Shown piece by piece: positions 8,690 to 15,502 of a stretch of 64,000 bases of DNA. The stretch is taken from positions 186,001 through 250,000 of the forward strand of contig NZ_OCTS01000006.1 of assembly GCF_900232865.1 (NCBI RefSeq), written 5' to 3'. Under the pieces are notes generated by a model, which searched no databases, was not told where the DNA came from, and saw nothing but the letters and a program-made list of their open reading frames with translations. Position numbers and translations under genes: made by a program. Numbering within the stretch: the stretch's first letter is position 1; every line of letters begins with the position of its first letter. This DNA is from Corynebacterium dentalis. GTDB taxonomy: Bacteria > Actinomycetota > Actinomycetes > Mycobacteriales > Mycobacteriaceae.

Positions 8690-10144
8690 CTAGTTAGCGA
8701 TCTCCGGGGTTTCCGCAATGGCCTCGAGGATGAACTCCTTGACCTTGTCCGCGTCATTGGGCAGATCTACCACGTGACGGTCGGCGTTCATGATGTCGCG
8801 GAAACGCTCGGGAACCTCGGGCTCGGTGCCCAGGGCTTCCTTGATGGTGTCCGCGAACTTCACGGGCAGCGCGGTCTCCAAGCAGACGATCGGTGAATCC
8901 ACCGTGTCTGCCCACTCGCGAGCGGCCTTCACACCATCGGCGGTGTGTGGGTCCATGAGTACGCCCAAGTCCTTGTAGCACTCCGCTATGGTCGCCACGC
9001 GATCCGCGTGCGAGCTGGTCGCGGAAAGGAATCCGAACTTCTCGGCGGTATCCGTAAACGCCGCATCCTCGTTCAGGCTGAATCCACCTTGCTTGACCTG
9101 GGTGCCGAACAAGTCGGCGATGCGAGCGCCGTCGCGGCCCAGCAGGTCGAAGACGAAGCGCTCGAAGTTGGAGGCACGGGAGATGTCCATGGAGGGGCTG
9201 GAGGTCTCGTGCGTTTCCGCCGAGCTGCGCACGCGGTAGTGGCCAGTGCGGAAGAACTCGTCCAACACGTCATTCTCATTGGTAGCCACGATCAGCTTGT
9301 CGATGGGCAGTCCCATGGAACGTGCGATGTGACCAGCACAAATATCGCCGAAGTTACCCGTGGGCACGGAGAAGCTGACCTTCTGCTCGTTGGATTCCGT
9401 CACTCGGATCCAGCAGGACACGTAGTACACGATCTGCGCCATCAAACGCGCCCAGTTAATGGAATTCACCGCGCCGATGCGGTTATCGCGCTTGAAGTCC
9501 GCATCAGCGCTGACGCCCTTGACCACGTCCTGGCAATCGTCGAACACGCCGTCCAGGGCGATGTTAAAGATGTTCGGGTCATCGAGGCCGAACATCTGCG
9601 CCTGCTGGAACGGGGTCATGCGCCCGGCTGGGGTGAGCATGAACACGCGGATGCCATCGCGCCCGCGCATCGCGTATTCGGCGGAAGAACCCGTATCGCC
9701 GCTGGTCGCGCCTAGGATGTTCAGCGTCTCGCCCCGGCGCGCCAGCTCGTATTCGAACAGCTCGCCCAGCAGCTGCATGGCCATGTCCTTGAAAGCCGCG
9801 GTCGGCCCCTCGGACAAGTGGCCGATGTACAGGTCACCGGTCAGGCGCGTCACGGGAACGATGTCCTCGCTCGCGAACTTTTCGGTGGTGTACGCGCGGG
9901 TGGCGATGCCTTCAATATCTTCGGCGGGGATGTCGTCGATAAAGAGCTTGAGCACCTCGGCAGCCAGCTTGGCGTACCCACCCTGCTGGTCCACCAGGCC
10001 ACGCCATTGGGTCAAAGTGGCATCGTCCAGCTGTGGGTATTCGGCGGGCAAGTACAGGCCGCCATCCGGCGCTAGTCCACCGAGCAGGATGTCGGTGAAT
10101 GTCGCTGGGGTACGGGAGGCATCGCGCGTTGAAATGTAGTCCAC
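8690..10144 (-). CDS. thrC: Threonine synthase
   Basis: ThrC converts O-phosphohomoserine to threonine with pyridoxal phosphate. The 484-residue protein starts MDYISTRDASRTPATFTD, as corynebacterial ThrC does, and has the PLP-lysine segment GPTAAFKDMAMQLLG near residue 118. The ATSGDTGSSAEYAM and PTGNFGDICAGH phosphate-binding loops follow. The start is a GTG at 10144 with TACGAT ending 8 nt upstream and no ribosome binding site, consistent with leaderless translation. panE follows after 10 bp. Confidence 0.96.
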   Translation of the reverse strand: MDYISTRDASRTPATFTDILLGGLAPDGGLYLPAEYPQLDDATLTQWRGLVDQQGGYAKLAAEVLKLFIDDIPAEDIEGIATRAYTTEKFASEDIVPVTRLTGDLYIGHLSEGPTAAFKDMAMQLLGELFEYELARRGETLNILGATSGDTGSSAEYAMRGRDGIRVFMLTPAGRMTPFQQAQMFGLDDPNIFNIALDGVFDDCQDVVKGVSADADFKRDNRIGAVNSINWARLMAQIVYYVSCWIRVTESNEQKVSFSVPTGNFGDICAGHIARSMGLPIDKLIVATNENDVLDEFFRTGHYRVRSSAETHETSSPSMDISRASNFERFVFDLLGRDGARIADLFGTQVKQGGFSLNEDAAFTDTAEKFGFLSATSSHADRVATIAECYKDLGVLMDPHTADGVKAAREWADTVDSPIVCLETALPVKFADTIKEALGTEPEVPERFRDIMNADRHVVDLPNDADKVKEFILEAIAETPEIAN

Positions 10145-10152
10145 GGTTGTTC

Positions 10153-10158
10153 ATCGTA
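10153..10158 (-). promoter_or_regulatory. -10 element of a leaderless thrC promoter
   Basis: Read on the minus strand, TACGAT is followed by 8 nt and then the GTG start of thrC. No Shine-Dalgarno sequence is visible. Confidence 0.5.
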
Positions 10159-10227
10159 GCCGGTCGCACGCGTGAACGGGCCATACGCCCGCCGTTTTCG
10201 CACCCGTACCTTCAGAGGAGAAAACTC

Positions 10228-10911
10228 CTACTTGGCGCACAGCGGCAGTGCGAGACCCTCTCCGCCTTCTTGGGGAGTGGTAAAGAATGCGCAGTCCCAC
10301 CAGCCACGATCGGTGACCATGGTCTTGACCAGATCCCAGTCCGCACCGCTCAGATTGGGAGTGCGGCTCAGAACGAAACCCGATCGACGCTGCGGGTCTC
10401 CGACGATGGCGAGGTCATAATCCTCACTAAGGTAAGTGACCCGGTAGTTCGTTTCACCTTCGAGGGACTGTCCAGGGATGCCATCAAACGCCACACGCAG
10501 AGAGGCATTCGTCTCTGGATCGGTGACCTGAGCCTTACCGGTGATGTCCGACGTGGTTCCAAATAAGGTGGTACAGGAATTCTTCACGGAGATGGTGGCA
10601 TCATCAATGACTTCATACTTAGCCTTCGTGTTGGACAAGCACTGCAGAGTATAAGGCTGTGGGACCGCGGCCACCTGATACCACGAACCTGCGTACTGCT
10701 CTGGATCCAACTGCCCGATCTGGGTTAGTTCGTCCCCACCGATGGAGCCGATGGCGGAGCCTTCAGGAAGCGAAGGCAGCTGGGACACACTGGATCCACG
10801 GCCACCGTTAAAAATGTCTTCGCCATTTGACTGGGCCATGGCTTGAGGGGCGGTCATTCCAACTAGAAGGGAGCCTGCAAAAACCATTGCAGTAACGCGC
10901 TTGAATCGCAT
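10228..10911 (-). CDS. Exported lipocalin family protein
   Basis: The 227-residue protein has a signal peptide ending APQAMAQ near residue 27, a short linker and a lipocalin domain of the bacterial Blc type. The hallmark GSWYQVAAVP occurs near residue 75. Later strands include LSEDYDLAIVGDP and the RTPNLSG segment. Lipocalins bind small hydrophobic ligands; the ligand here is unknown. Several cysteines (QCLSNT, KNSCTT, WDCAFF, PLCAK) could form disulfides outside the membrane. An AGGAA ribosome binding site precedes the ATG. The leader contains two mutually exclusive hairpins (10940-10971), which suggests RNA-level control. Confidence 0.88.
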   Translation of the reverse strand: MRFKRVTAMVFAGSLLVGMTAPQAMAQSNGEDIFNGGRGSSVSQLPSLPEGSAIGSIGGDELTQIGQLDPEQYAGSWYQVAAVPQPYTLQCLSNTKAKYEVIDDATISVKNSCTTLFGTTSDITGKAQVTDPETNASLRVAFDGIPGQSLEGETNYRVTYLSEDYDLAIVGDPQRRSGFVLSRTPNLSGADWDLVKTMVTDRGWWDCAFFTTPQEGGEGLALPLCAK

Positions 10912-10939
10912 AGCTAATTCCTAATCTCGGGGGAGTATT

Positions 10940-10971
10940 CGTTTCGGGTTGAGCCCGAAACGTACGGGCTC
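10940..10971 (-). promoter_or_regulatory. Alternative-hairpin leader of the lipocalin gene
   Basis: On the minus strand three segments overlap in pairing. GAGCCCG (10971-10965) can pair with CGGGCTC (10957-10951), while CGTTTCGGG (10962-10954) can pair perfectly over 9 bp with CCCGAAACG (10948-10940). The middle segment belongs to both, so only one hairpin can form. The structure ends about 28 nt before the start codon and lacks a T-run, which favours translational over transcriptional control. Confidence 0.5.
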
Positions 10972-11127
10972 TAAAAACAGCCATTGCAAGTGACAGCAAC
11001 GTCTGAACCCAGAGTACCTATTTCATTAATGGAAACTAAGGCAGCTTCCGACACCGCTCCGCACCTCATTAGCCAGGTCTTGACGGCCAGGCTATGGCCT
11101 GGGAGTGCCTCGGTGTTGACGTGTCCG

Positions 11128-11883
11128 CTACAGCCGGAGGCTCGCGCGCACCGCGGCCATCGCTTGGTCCTCGTAGGCACCGCCAAATAGCCGCACGTGC
11201 AGGAACAGCAGCTGCAGTTCGTGCAATGGTTCGCGATCGCGCCAGCCCGCGTCCAACCCGGCCTGTTCGGCGTACGCACCCAGGATCGTCTCCAGGTGCG
11301 GCGTGCCGAAGATCTGCAGCGCCGCCAGGTCCGTCTCCGGGTGCCCCGTGTGCGCGGCCGGGTCGATCAGTGCCACATCACACTCAGTAGTCCACATGAC
11401 GTTGCCGCTCCACAGATCGCCGTGCAGCGGCGCAGGCGTGGCCGTTTCATCAAAATCACCGTTGCGCAGTCGCCGCAGCAGTTCCTCGATGTCCTTTTTG
11501 TTCGACGCCGAGAACGCCCCTTCCGCAAGCTCCTCCAACACAGCCGCGTAGAACTGTCCCCAGCTGCGCGTGGGGCTCAGAGGAAGCGCGAGGAGATCGT
11601 CATTGGGCCCCTGGTAGCCATCGCCTTCCCATCCGTCGGGGCCCATGCCGAAAGCTTCAGCTCCTGTGGCGTGCATGCGCGCCAGTCCCCTGCCGAACTT
11701 CTCCGCAGCTTCGCGGGTGGGCTGGCCGGAGGTGATGCGTTCTAGGTGCAGTTCGTCGCCCTCACGGGCAAGAACTTCCACCACACGCAGAGAGGTGCCA
11801 CTGGCGCATTCGGCGAGCCAGCGCAGTCCCGCTGCTTCCCACTCTCCAGACCGGCCGGGGTTGTGCTTGATGTAAACGGACAT
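11128..11883 (-). CDS. Fructosamine-kinase-like phosphotransferase
   Basis: The 251-residue protein belongs to the fructosamine/ketosamine-3-kinase family, related to aminoglycoside phosphotransferases. The Brenner motif HGDLWSGNVMW lies near residue 152 and the metal-binding DP in ALIDPAAHTGHPETDLA follows. The family phosphorylates sugar-protein adducts (deglycation) or other small substrates. The start is the ATG at 11883; CACACT seven nt upstream could be a leaderless -10. It diverges from the glycosyltransferase at 11962, with only 78 bp between the two start codons. Confidence 0.87.
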   Translation of the reverse strand: MSVYIKHNPGRSGEWEAAGLRWLAECASGTSLRVVEVLAREGDELHLERITSGQPTREAAEKFGRGLARMHATGAEAFGMGPDGWEGDGYQGPNDDLLALPLSPTRSWGQFYAAVLEELAEGAFSASNKKDIEELLRRLRNGDFDETATPAPLHGDLWSGNVMWTTECDVALIDPAAHTGHPETDLAALQIFGTPHLETILGAYAEQAGLDAGWRDREPLHELQLLFLHVRLFGGAYEDQAMAAVRASLRL

Positions 11884-11890
11884 GGTTCCC

Positions 11891-11896
11891 AGTGTG
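11891..11896 (-). promoter_or_regulatory. -10 element, fructosamine-kinase gene (leaderless)
   Basis: CACACT on the minus strand is followed by 7 nt and the ATG at 11883. It is a weak match to TANNNT; support comes mainly from spacing. Confidence 0.35.
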
Positions 11897-11948
11897 CCTG
11901 ACCGCAACGCTCCGCCCCTCGATGGCCGGGCTAGGGTGCTGGTTCGGT

Positions 11949-11954
11949 TAGGAT
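11949..11954 (+). promoter_or_regulatory. -10 element, GT-C glycosyltransferase gene (leaderless)
   Basis: TAGGAT is followed by 7 nt and the GTG start at 11962, with no ribosome binding site between them. Confidence 0.5.
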
Positions 11955-11961
11955 CATCTGC

Positions 11962-13257
11962 GTGCTGAAAAGTGTGAAGGTGATATGGGCGTGCTGGGCC
12001 GTGATCAACGGCCTGATGCTGGCTCTCGTTTCGGTGCGCAAGACCACCACCGAGGACGTGCGCTACTACTTTCACGGCATCAACCGCCACGCAGATCACG
12101 CCCCTGGACCCAGCTCTATTTACAGTCCCAGCGGAGCAGTTCCATTGGGCGAGTATCCAGACGCGGGAGTGTGGCCACTGCGCCTATTGGACCTGATCAC
12201 CCAGGACAACGAATCCGCATTCCTGTTCCTATTTTCGCTGGTCTGCGTGCTCATTTCCGGCGCGTACCTGTGGTTCATTCTGCGTTGGGGCTCGGCTCAC
12301 CACGAGCGCAACACAGACAGCGAGTTCCACGCCGCCTGGTTCTGGGTGTTATTCAGCGGCGCGGCGGGACCCATCTTGTTGACGCGTCTGGACTTGTATT
12401 CCGGCGTGGCCGTGGGACTGACCATGGCTCTGCTGATCACTTACCCTCGCCTCTCCAGTTTGATTCTGGCCTACGCCACGCTGGCGAAGCTGTGGCCGGG
12501 CGTGCTGGCTTCCGCTTTGGTGGGCCACGCGAAGTCTCGCTCCACGTGGGTGCGGCTGATCTCCTATATCATCTCGCTGGTGGCCTTGGCGCTGGTCACG
12601 GTGGTGGTGTGGGGTCCGGACCGTCTGCTGTCCCCCATCACTTACCAGGACGTTCGCGGGTTGCAGATCGAGTCCGTGTTCGCCACCCCGTTGATGGTGG
12701 CCCGTTTGTTCGACGACAACCGCTGGGACGTGTCTTATGCTTCGTCGAAGAGCTTTGAGATTGCCGGACCGGGCGCGGATATCGCGATGACCTGCGCCAG
12801 CGTAGTGCTGGTGGGCATGCTGGTTTTCGCGCTGGGCTTTGCCCTGTGGCGTTTCCTGCGCGGTGGGTGGACTCGGCAGTCTGCGGTGTTGTTCGCTTTG
12901 TTGCTGGTGTGTTTGCTGATCGTGAGCAATAAGGTGTTCAGTCCGCAGTACATCGCGTGGGTGGGACCGCTGGTGGCGGTGGCCTCGATCCTGTGCACAG
13001 CCACGTCGATGCGCACGTTGCGCATCAGCACGCTGATCGTGGCTGCGCTGACCACCGTGATCTACCCGTTGACCTACGAGTCCATCCTGCATAATTCCAG
13101 CGGATGGCCCATCTTGGTGCTCACGGTGCGCAATCTGGCGATGGTGCTGATGACCTTCTCCGTGGCGGTGGCTCTGTTTACGACGCTGCGGAAAACTTCT
13201 GCCGCCGCAACGCTGAAATCGGCCGTGCCGAGCGCGCGGACGTCCGTGGGCGCGTAG
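11962..13257 (+). CDS. GT-C type membrane glycosyltransferase (GT87-like)
   Basis: The 431-residue protein has about ten hydrophobic segments and resembles the polyprenyl-phosphate-dependent GT-C transferases (GT87/DUF2029) of mycolata. These add mannose or arabinose to lipoglycans outside the membrane. A first-loop acidic pair typical of the fold is visible (TTEDVRYYFHGI near residue 30), as is the conserved SPSGAVPLGEYPDAGVWPL stretch. FSPQYIAWVGPL is a late family motif. The exact acceptor cannot be told. The start is a GTG with a leaderless -10. The 3' end overlaps the 3' end of the convergent MFS gene by 80 bp. Confidence 0.78.
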   Translation: MLKSVKVIWACWAVINGLMLALVSVRKTTTEDVRYYFHGINRHADHAPGPSSIYSPSGAVPLGEYPDAGVWPLRLLDLITQDNESAFLFLFSLVCVLISGAYLWFILRWGSAHHERNTDSEFHAAWFWVLFSGAAGPILLTRLDLYSGVAVGLTMALLITYPRLSSLILAYATLAKLWPGVLASALVGHAKSRSTWVRLISYIISLVALALVTVVVWGPDRLLSPITYQDVRGLQIESVFATPLMVARLFDDNRWDVSYASSKSFEIAGPGADIAMTCASVVLVGMLVFALGFALWRFLRGGWTRQSAVLFALLLVCLLIVSNKVFSPQYIAWVGPLVAVASILCTATSMRTLRISTLIVAALTTVIYPLTYESILHNSSGWPILVLTVRNLAMVLMTFSVAVALFTTLRKTSAAATLKSAVPSARTSVGA

Positions 13258-14656
13258 CCACAATTCCGATCACGCCACAGATCCACACGGCGACAGCGGC
13301 GATTGTTGCGAGGCGGAAATCAGCCCACGCATAGTCTTCATCAGGCGCAGCCCAGCTGAGCACCAGTCCCGTAGTTTGGGCGATGATGATGCCTGCGGTC
13401 CATCCGCCCATGTTGGCCAAGCCGGTGCCGGTGGCCAAGATCGAGCGATCCACCTGTTCGCGGACGGAATCGAATGCGAGGTTGGATACCGGCGCCATCG
13501 TGCCCATGACGATGGCAAACGCCAGCCCGAATGCAGCGCCACGTGGATCTACAGGGAGGAACAGTAGGATCCAACAAGCAATGGTGACGCTGCTTCCGGA
13601 AACAGTGGCGATCCAACGCTTGCGCCCCATGCGCGAGGAGAGCATGCCCACGAAAGGACCGGCCAACACCGTTGCCACCGTGGCCAAGGTCAGAGCTAAA
13701 CCGGCGTATCCGCTGCTCTGCCCCATACCGATGGTCAAGATGGGCACGCCCCAGAGCATCGTGAAGGCCACCAGTGTGCCCAGACCAGTCCAGTGCACAA
13801 AGAAGCCGTGCCAACACGTGGGATTGGTGAGGACTTCCCGCAGAGTGTGAGTCAGAGAAAGCTTCGGCTGCTGCTCCGGCTCACGAATTTCTTCACTGAG
13901 CTCCTCGCCGAACTCCTCACCGAGATCCTCGTCACTCCGCGCAATCTCCTTCGCAGTCTCCTTCGCAGCGGGCGAATCCTGTATCAGCACGGCCGCCATC
14001 AGCGCCAGTAGCAGCCCCATGGCACCCAAGGAGAAGAACGCCGTGGTCCAGCTGGTTGCGTGCAACAGGGCCAGGAACGGGACCGCCGAGAGGAATTGCC
14101 CGAACTGCCCCAGTGCTCCGGATAGCTGGCTCAGCATCGGCGCCAGGCGCATCGGGATCCATGCGGGGATCAGCCGCATCAGCGAGGAGAACGCCGTGGC
14201 ATCACCCATGCCCACGAGCACCCGTGCGAACAGCGCAACCGGGTAACTGGATCCGAATGCGAGGATGACTTGCCCCACTCCCATCACCAGCGCACCGGCG
14301 ATCAGCAACTTGCGTGGGCCGAACTTGTCCACCATCAGCCCCACGGGGATCTGGGACAGAGAGTAGGCACCCAGCTGGAGGGAAGCGAAGACTGCCAGGC
14401 GTGTGGCGTCGATATGATACTGCTCGATCGCCTCCACGCTGGCCACGCCGAAAGACGTCCTGCCCGTGACCGCCATCGTGTACAGCAGAACCGCGGTCAG
14501 CCAGATGATCAGTCCGCGCGTGCTTAACGCCTTCTGCGCTGCCCTTTGTGCGGCCTTCTTGGCCGGGTGCGTAGAGACGTTGGTGGTGTGGCTGGCCGTC
14601 TTCTTTTCGACGCCAGCCTTGTTTTCTCCTGGAGTGTTCTCTGGCTGCGTGCTCAC
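13178..14656 (-). CDS. Major facilitator superfamily transporter
   Basis: This 492-residue transporter has about 12 membrane segments in two halves. The MFS motif VDKFGPRKLLIAG sits in the loop after helix 2. The two halves are separated by a very acidic cytoplasmic loop (residues about 225-270, rich in E and D). A charged N-terminal tail of about 45 residues contains AGVEKKTAS, encoded by one of the recurrent TTCGACGCCA words. The substrate is not evident. The start GTG is preceded by AAGGTG. The last 80 bp overlap the convergent glycosyltransferase gene. Confidence 0.85.
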   Translation of the reverse strand: MSTQPENTPGENKAGVEKKTASHTTNVSTHPAKKAAQRAAQKALSTRGLIIWLTAVLLYTMAVTGRTSFGVASVEAIEQYHIDATRLAVFASLQLGAYSLSQIPVGLMVDKFGPRKLLIAGALVMGVGQVILAFGSSYPVALFARVLVGMGDATAFSSLMRLIPAWIPMRLAPMLSQLSGALGQFGQFLSAVPFLALLHATSWTTAFFSLGAMGLLLALMAAVLIQDSPAAKETAKEIARSDEDLGEEFGEELSEEIREPEQQPKLSLTHTLREVLTNPTCWHGFFVHWTGLGTLVAFTMLWGVPILTIGMGQSSGYAGLALTLATVATVLAGPFVGMLSSRMGRKRWIATVSGSSVTIACWILLFLPVDPRGAAFGLAFAIVMGTMAPVSNLAFDSVREQVDRSILATGTGLANMGGWTAGIIIAQTTGLVLSWAAPDEDYAWADFRLATIAAVAVWICGVIGIVATRPRTSARSARPISALRRQKFSAAS

Positions 14657-14733
14657 CTTAAAGCACCTTACTCCTCAGCGAGACAGTGTCCGGAGTGGGG
14701 TGAAAACAGGCGCCTGACTAGGCCTTACTCTGA

Positions 14734-15378
14734 TTAACCACGCAGTGCGTTACGGATCATCGCGGCGGTGGTTGCACAGGTGCGGGCGCGCTCTTGGCCT
14801 TGGTAGGCGCGGCACACGTCGCTTCCGTGAGCCAGCAGCCCGATCAGCGCGGCGGAAAGTTCTTCGGCAAACAGCTCTTCCTGCTCCTCCGTGCGGACCA
14901 CGGTGATGCGGGGAATACTTGCGCCGGTGGTGCTGGGCACGGGGCAAGCTCCGACTGCCGCGAGACGTACCGCGCAGTGGGCAAACAGGCTGACCACGTC
15001 ATCCGCTTCGGTGATCTCCGTGACTCTACGGCGGAACTGCAGCATGGAGGGCATGGTCACGTGGTGCTCGCGCCAGCGGGCTGTAGCGTGCGAGCGGTCC
15101 AACGCACTACCCATCTTGTCCGTGGTCTCCCGCAGGGTGTCTCGCATCTCTGCCACACCGTTGGTCCGTGCCTCAAGCTGCTCTACAGCACCGAGGAGCA
15201 CGCGCAGTCCTTCCCAGTGTTGTTCCAAATAGGATGCGCGCCCGGCGAAGGGCATGGAGCCGTCGGTGATGCGTTCCCACAGGGGTGAGCGGTGCAGGAC
15301 TTCGCGGACAGTGCCAGCGGTTTCGATGACCAGCGGTGCCACGTCGATGTGGCGCGGGGACTCTTCCACTGCACTCAT
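14734..15378 (-). CDS. Heme-oxygenase-like fold protein
   Basis: The 214-residue all-helical protein resembles the heme oxygenase superfamily. The first helix TVREVLHRSPLWERITDG, then SMPFAGRASYLEQHWEGLR, aligns with the N-terminal helices of Corynebacterium diphtheriae HmuO. In my alignment the proximal heme-ligand His of HmuO (His20) falls on Val, so haem binding may differ or be lost. The ATG at 15378 is chosen because GGAGGTG lies 8 nt upstream; the open frame continues to 15570 without support. A DtxR-like box overlaps the promoter, which fits iron control of haem-iron release. I rate fold membership as likely and enzymatic activity as uncertain. Confidence 0.55.
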   Translation of the reverse strand: MSAVEESPRHIDVAPLVIETAGTVREVLHRSPLWERITDGSMPFAGRASYLEQHWEGLRVLLGAVEQLEARTNGVAEMRDTLRETTDKMGSALDRSHATARWREHHVTMPSMLQFRRRVTEITEADDVVSLFAHCAVRLAAVGACPVPSTTGASIPRITVVRTEEQEELFAEELSAALIGLLAHGSDVCRAYQGQERARTCATTAAMIRNALRG

Positions 15379-15421
15379 GTGTGCGGCACCTCCATTCATC
15401 GTTGTTGTGCGGGATCGGCCG

Positions 15422-15438
15422 TGCACAATCATTGTGCA
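15422..15438. promoter_or_regulatory. 17-bp palindrome in the leader of the heme-oxygenase-like gene
   Basis: TGCACAAT-C-ATTGTGCA has perfect 8-bp arms. It lies between the DtxR-like box and the ribosome binding site, about 45-60 bp upstream of the ATG. It does not match the corynebacterial DtxR, GlxR or LexA consensus that I know. Confidence 0.4.
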
Positions 15439-15468
15439 GATTCTTGAGCGTGATCCACGGAACCGAAT

Positions 15469-15487
15469 GCAGGTTAGTATAGCCTTA
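15469..15487 (-). promoter_or_regulatory. DtxR-like iron box overlapping a -10 element
   Basis: GCAGGTTAGTATAGCCTTA matches the DtxR consensus TTAGGTTAGGCTAACCTAA at 13 of 19 positions, including both half-site cores. The minus-strand -10 TATACT lies inside it, so bound repressor would block transcription of the heme-oxygenase-like gene when iron is plentiful. Confidence 0.6.
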
Positions 15488-15502
15488 TTTCCGCACAGAA
15501 GG

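Noticed and set aside
11944..11962. DtxR-like sequence around the GT-C glycosyltransferase -10
   Set aside because: Only one half-site (GGTTAGGAT) is good and the other half is poor. The match is explained by the -10 TAGGAT itself.
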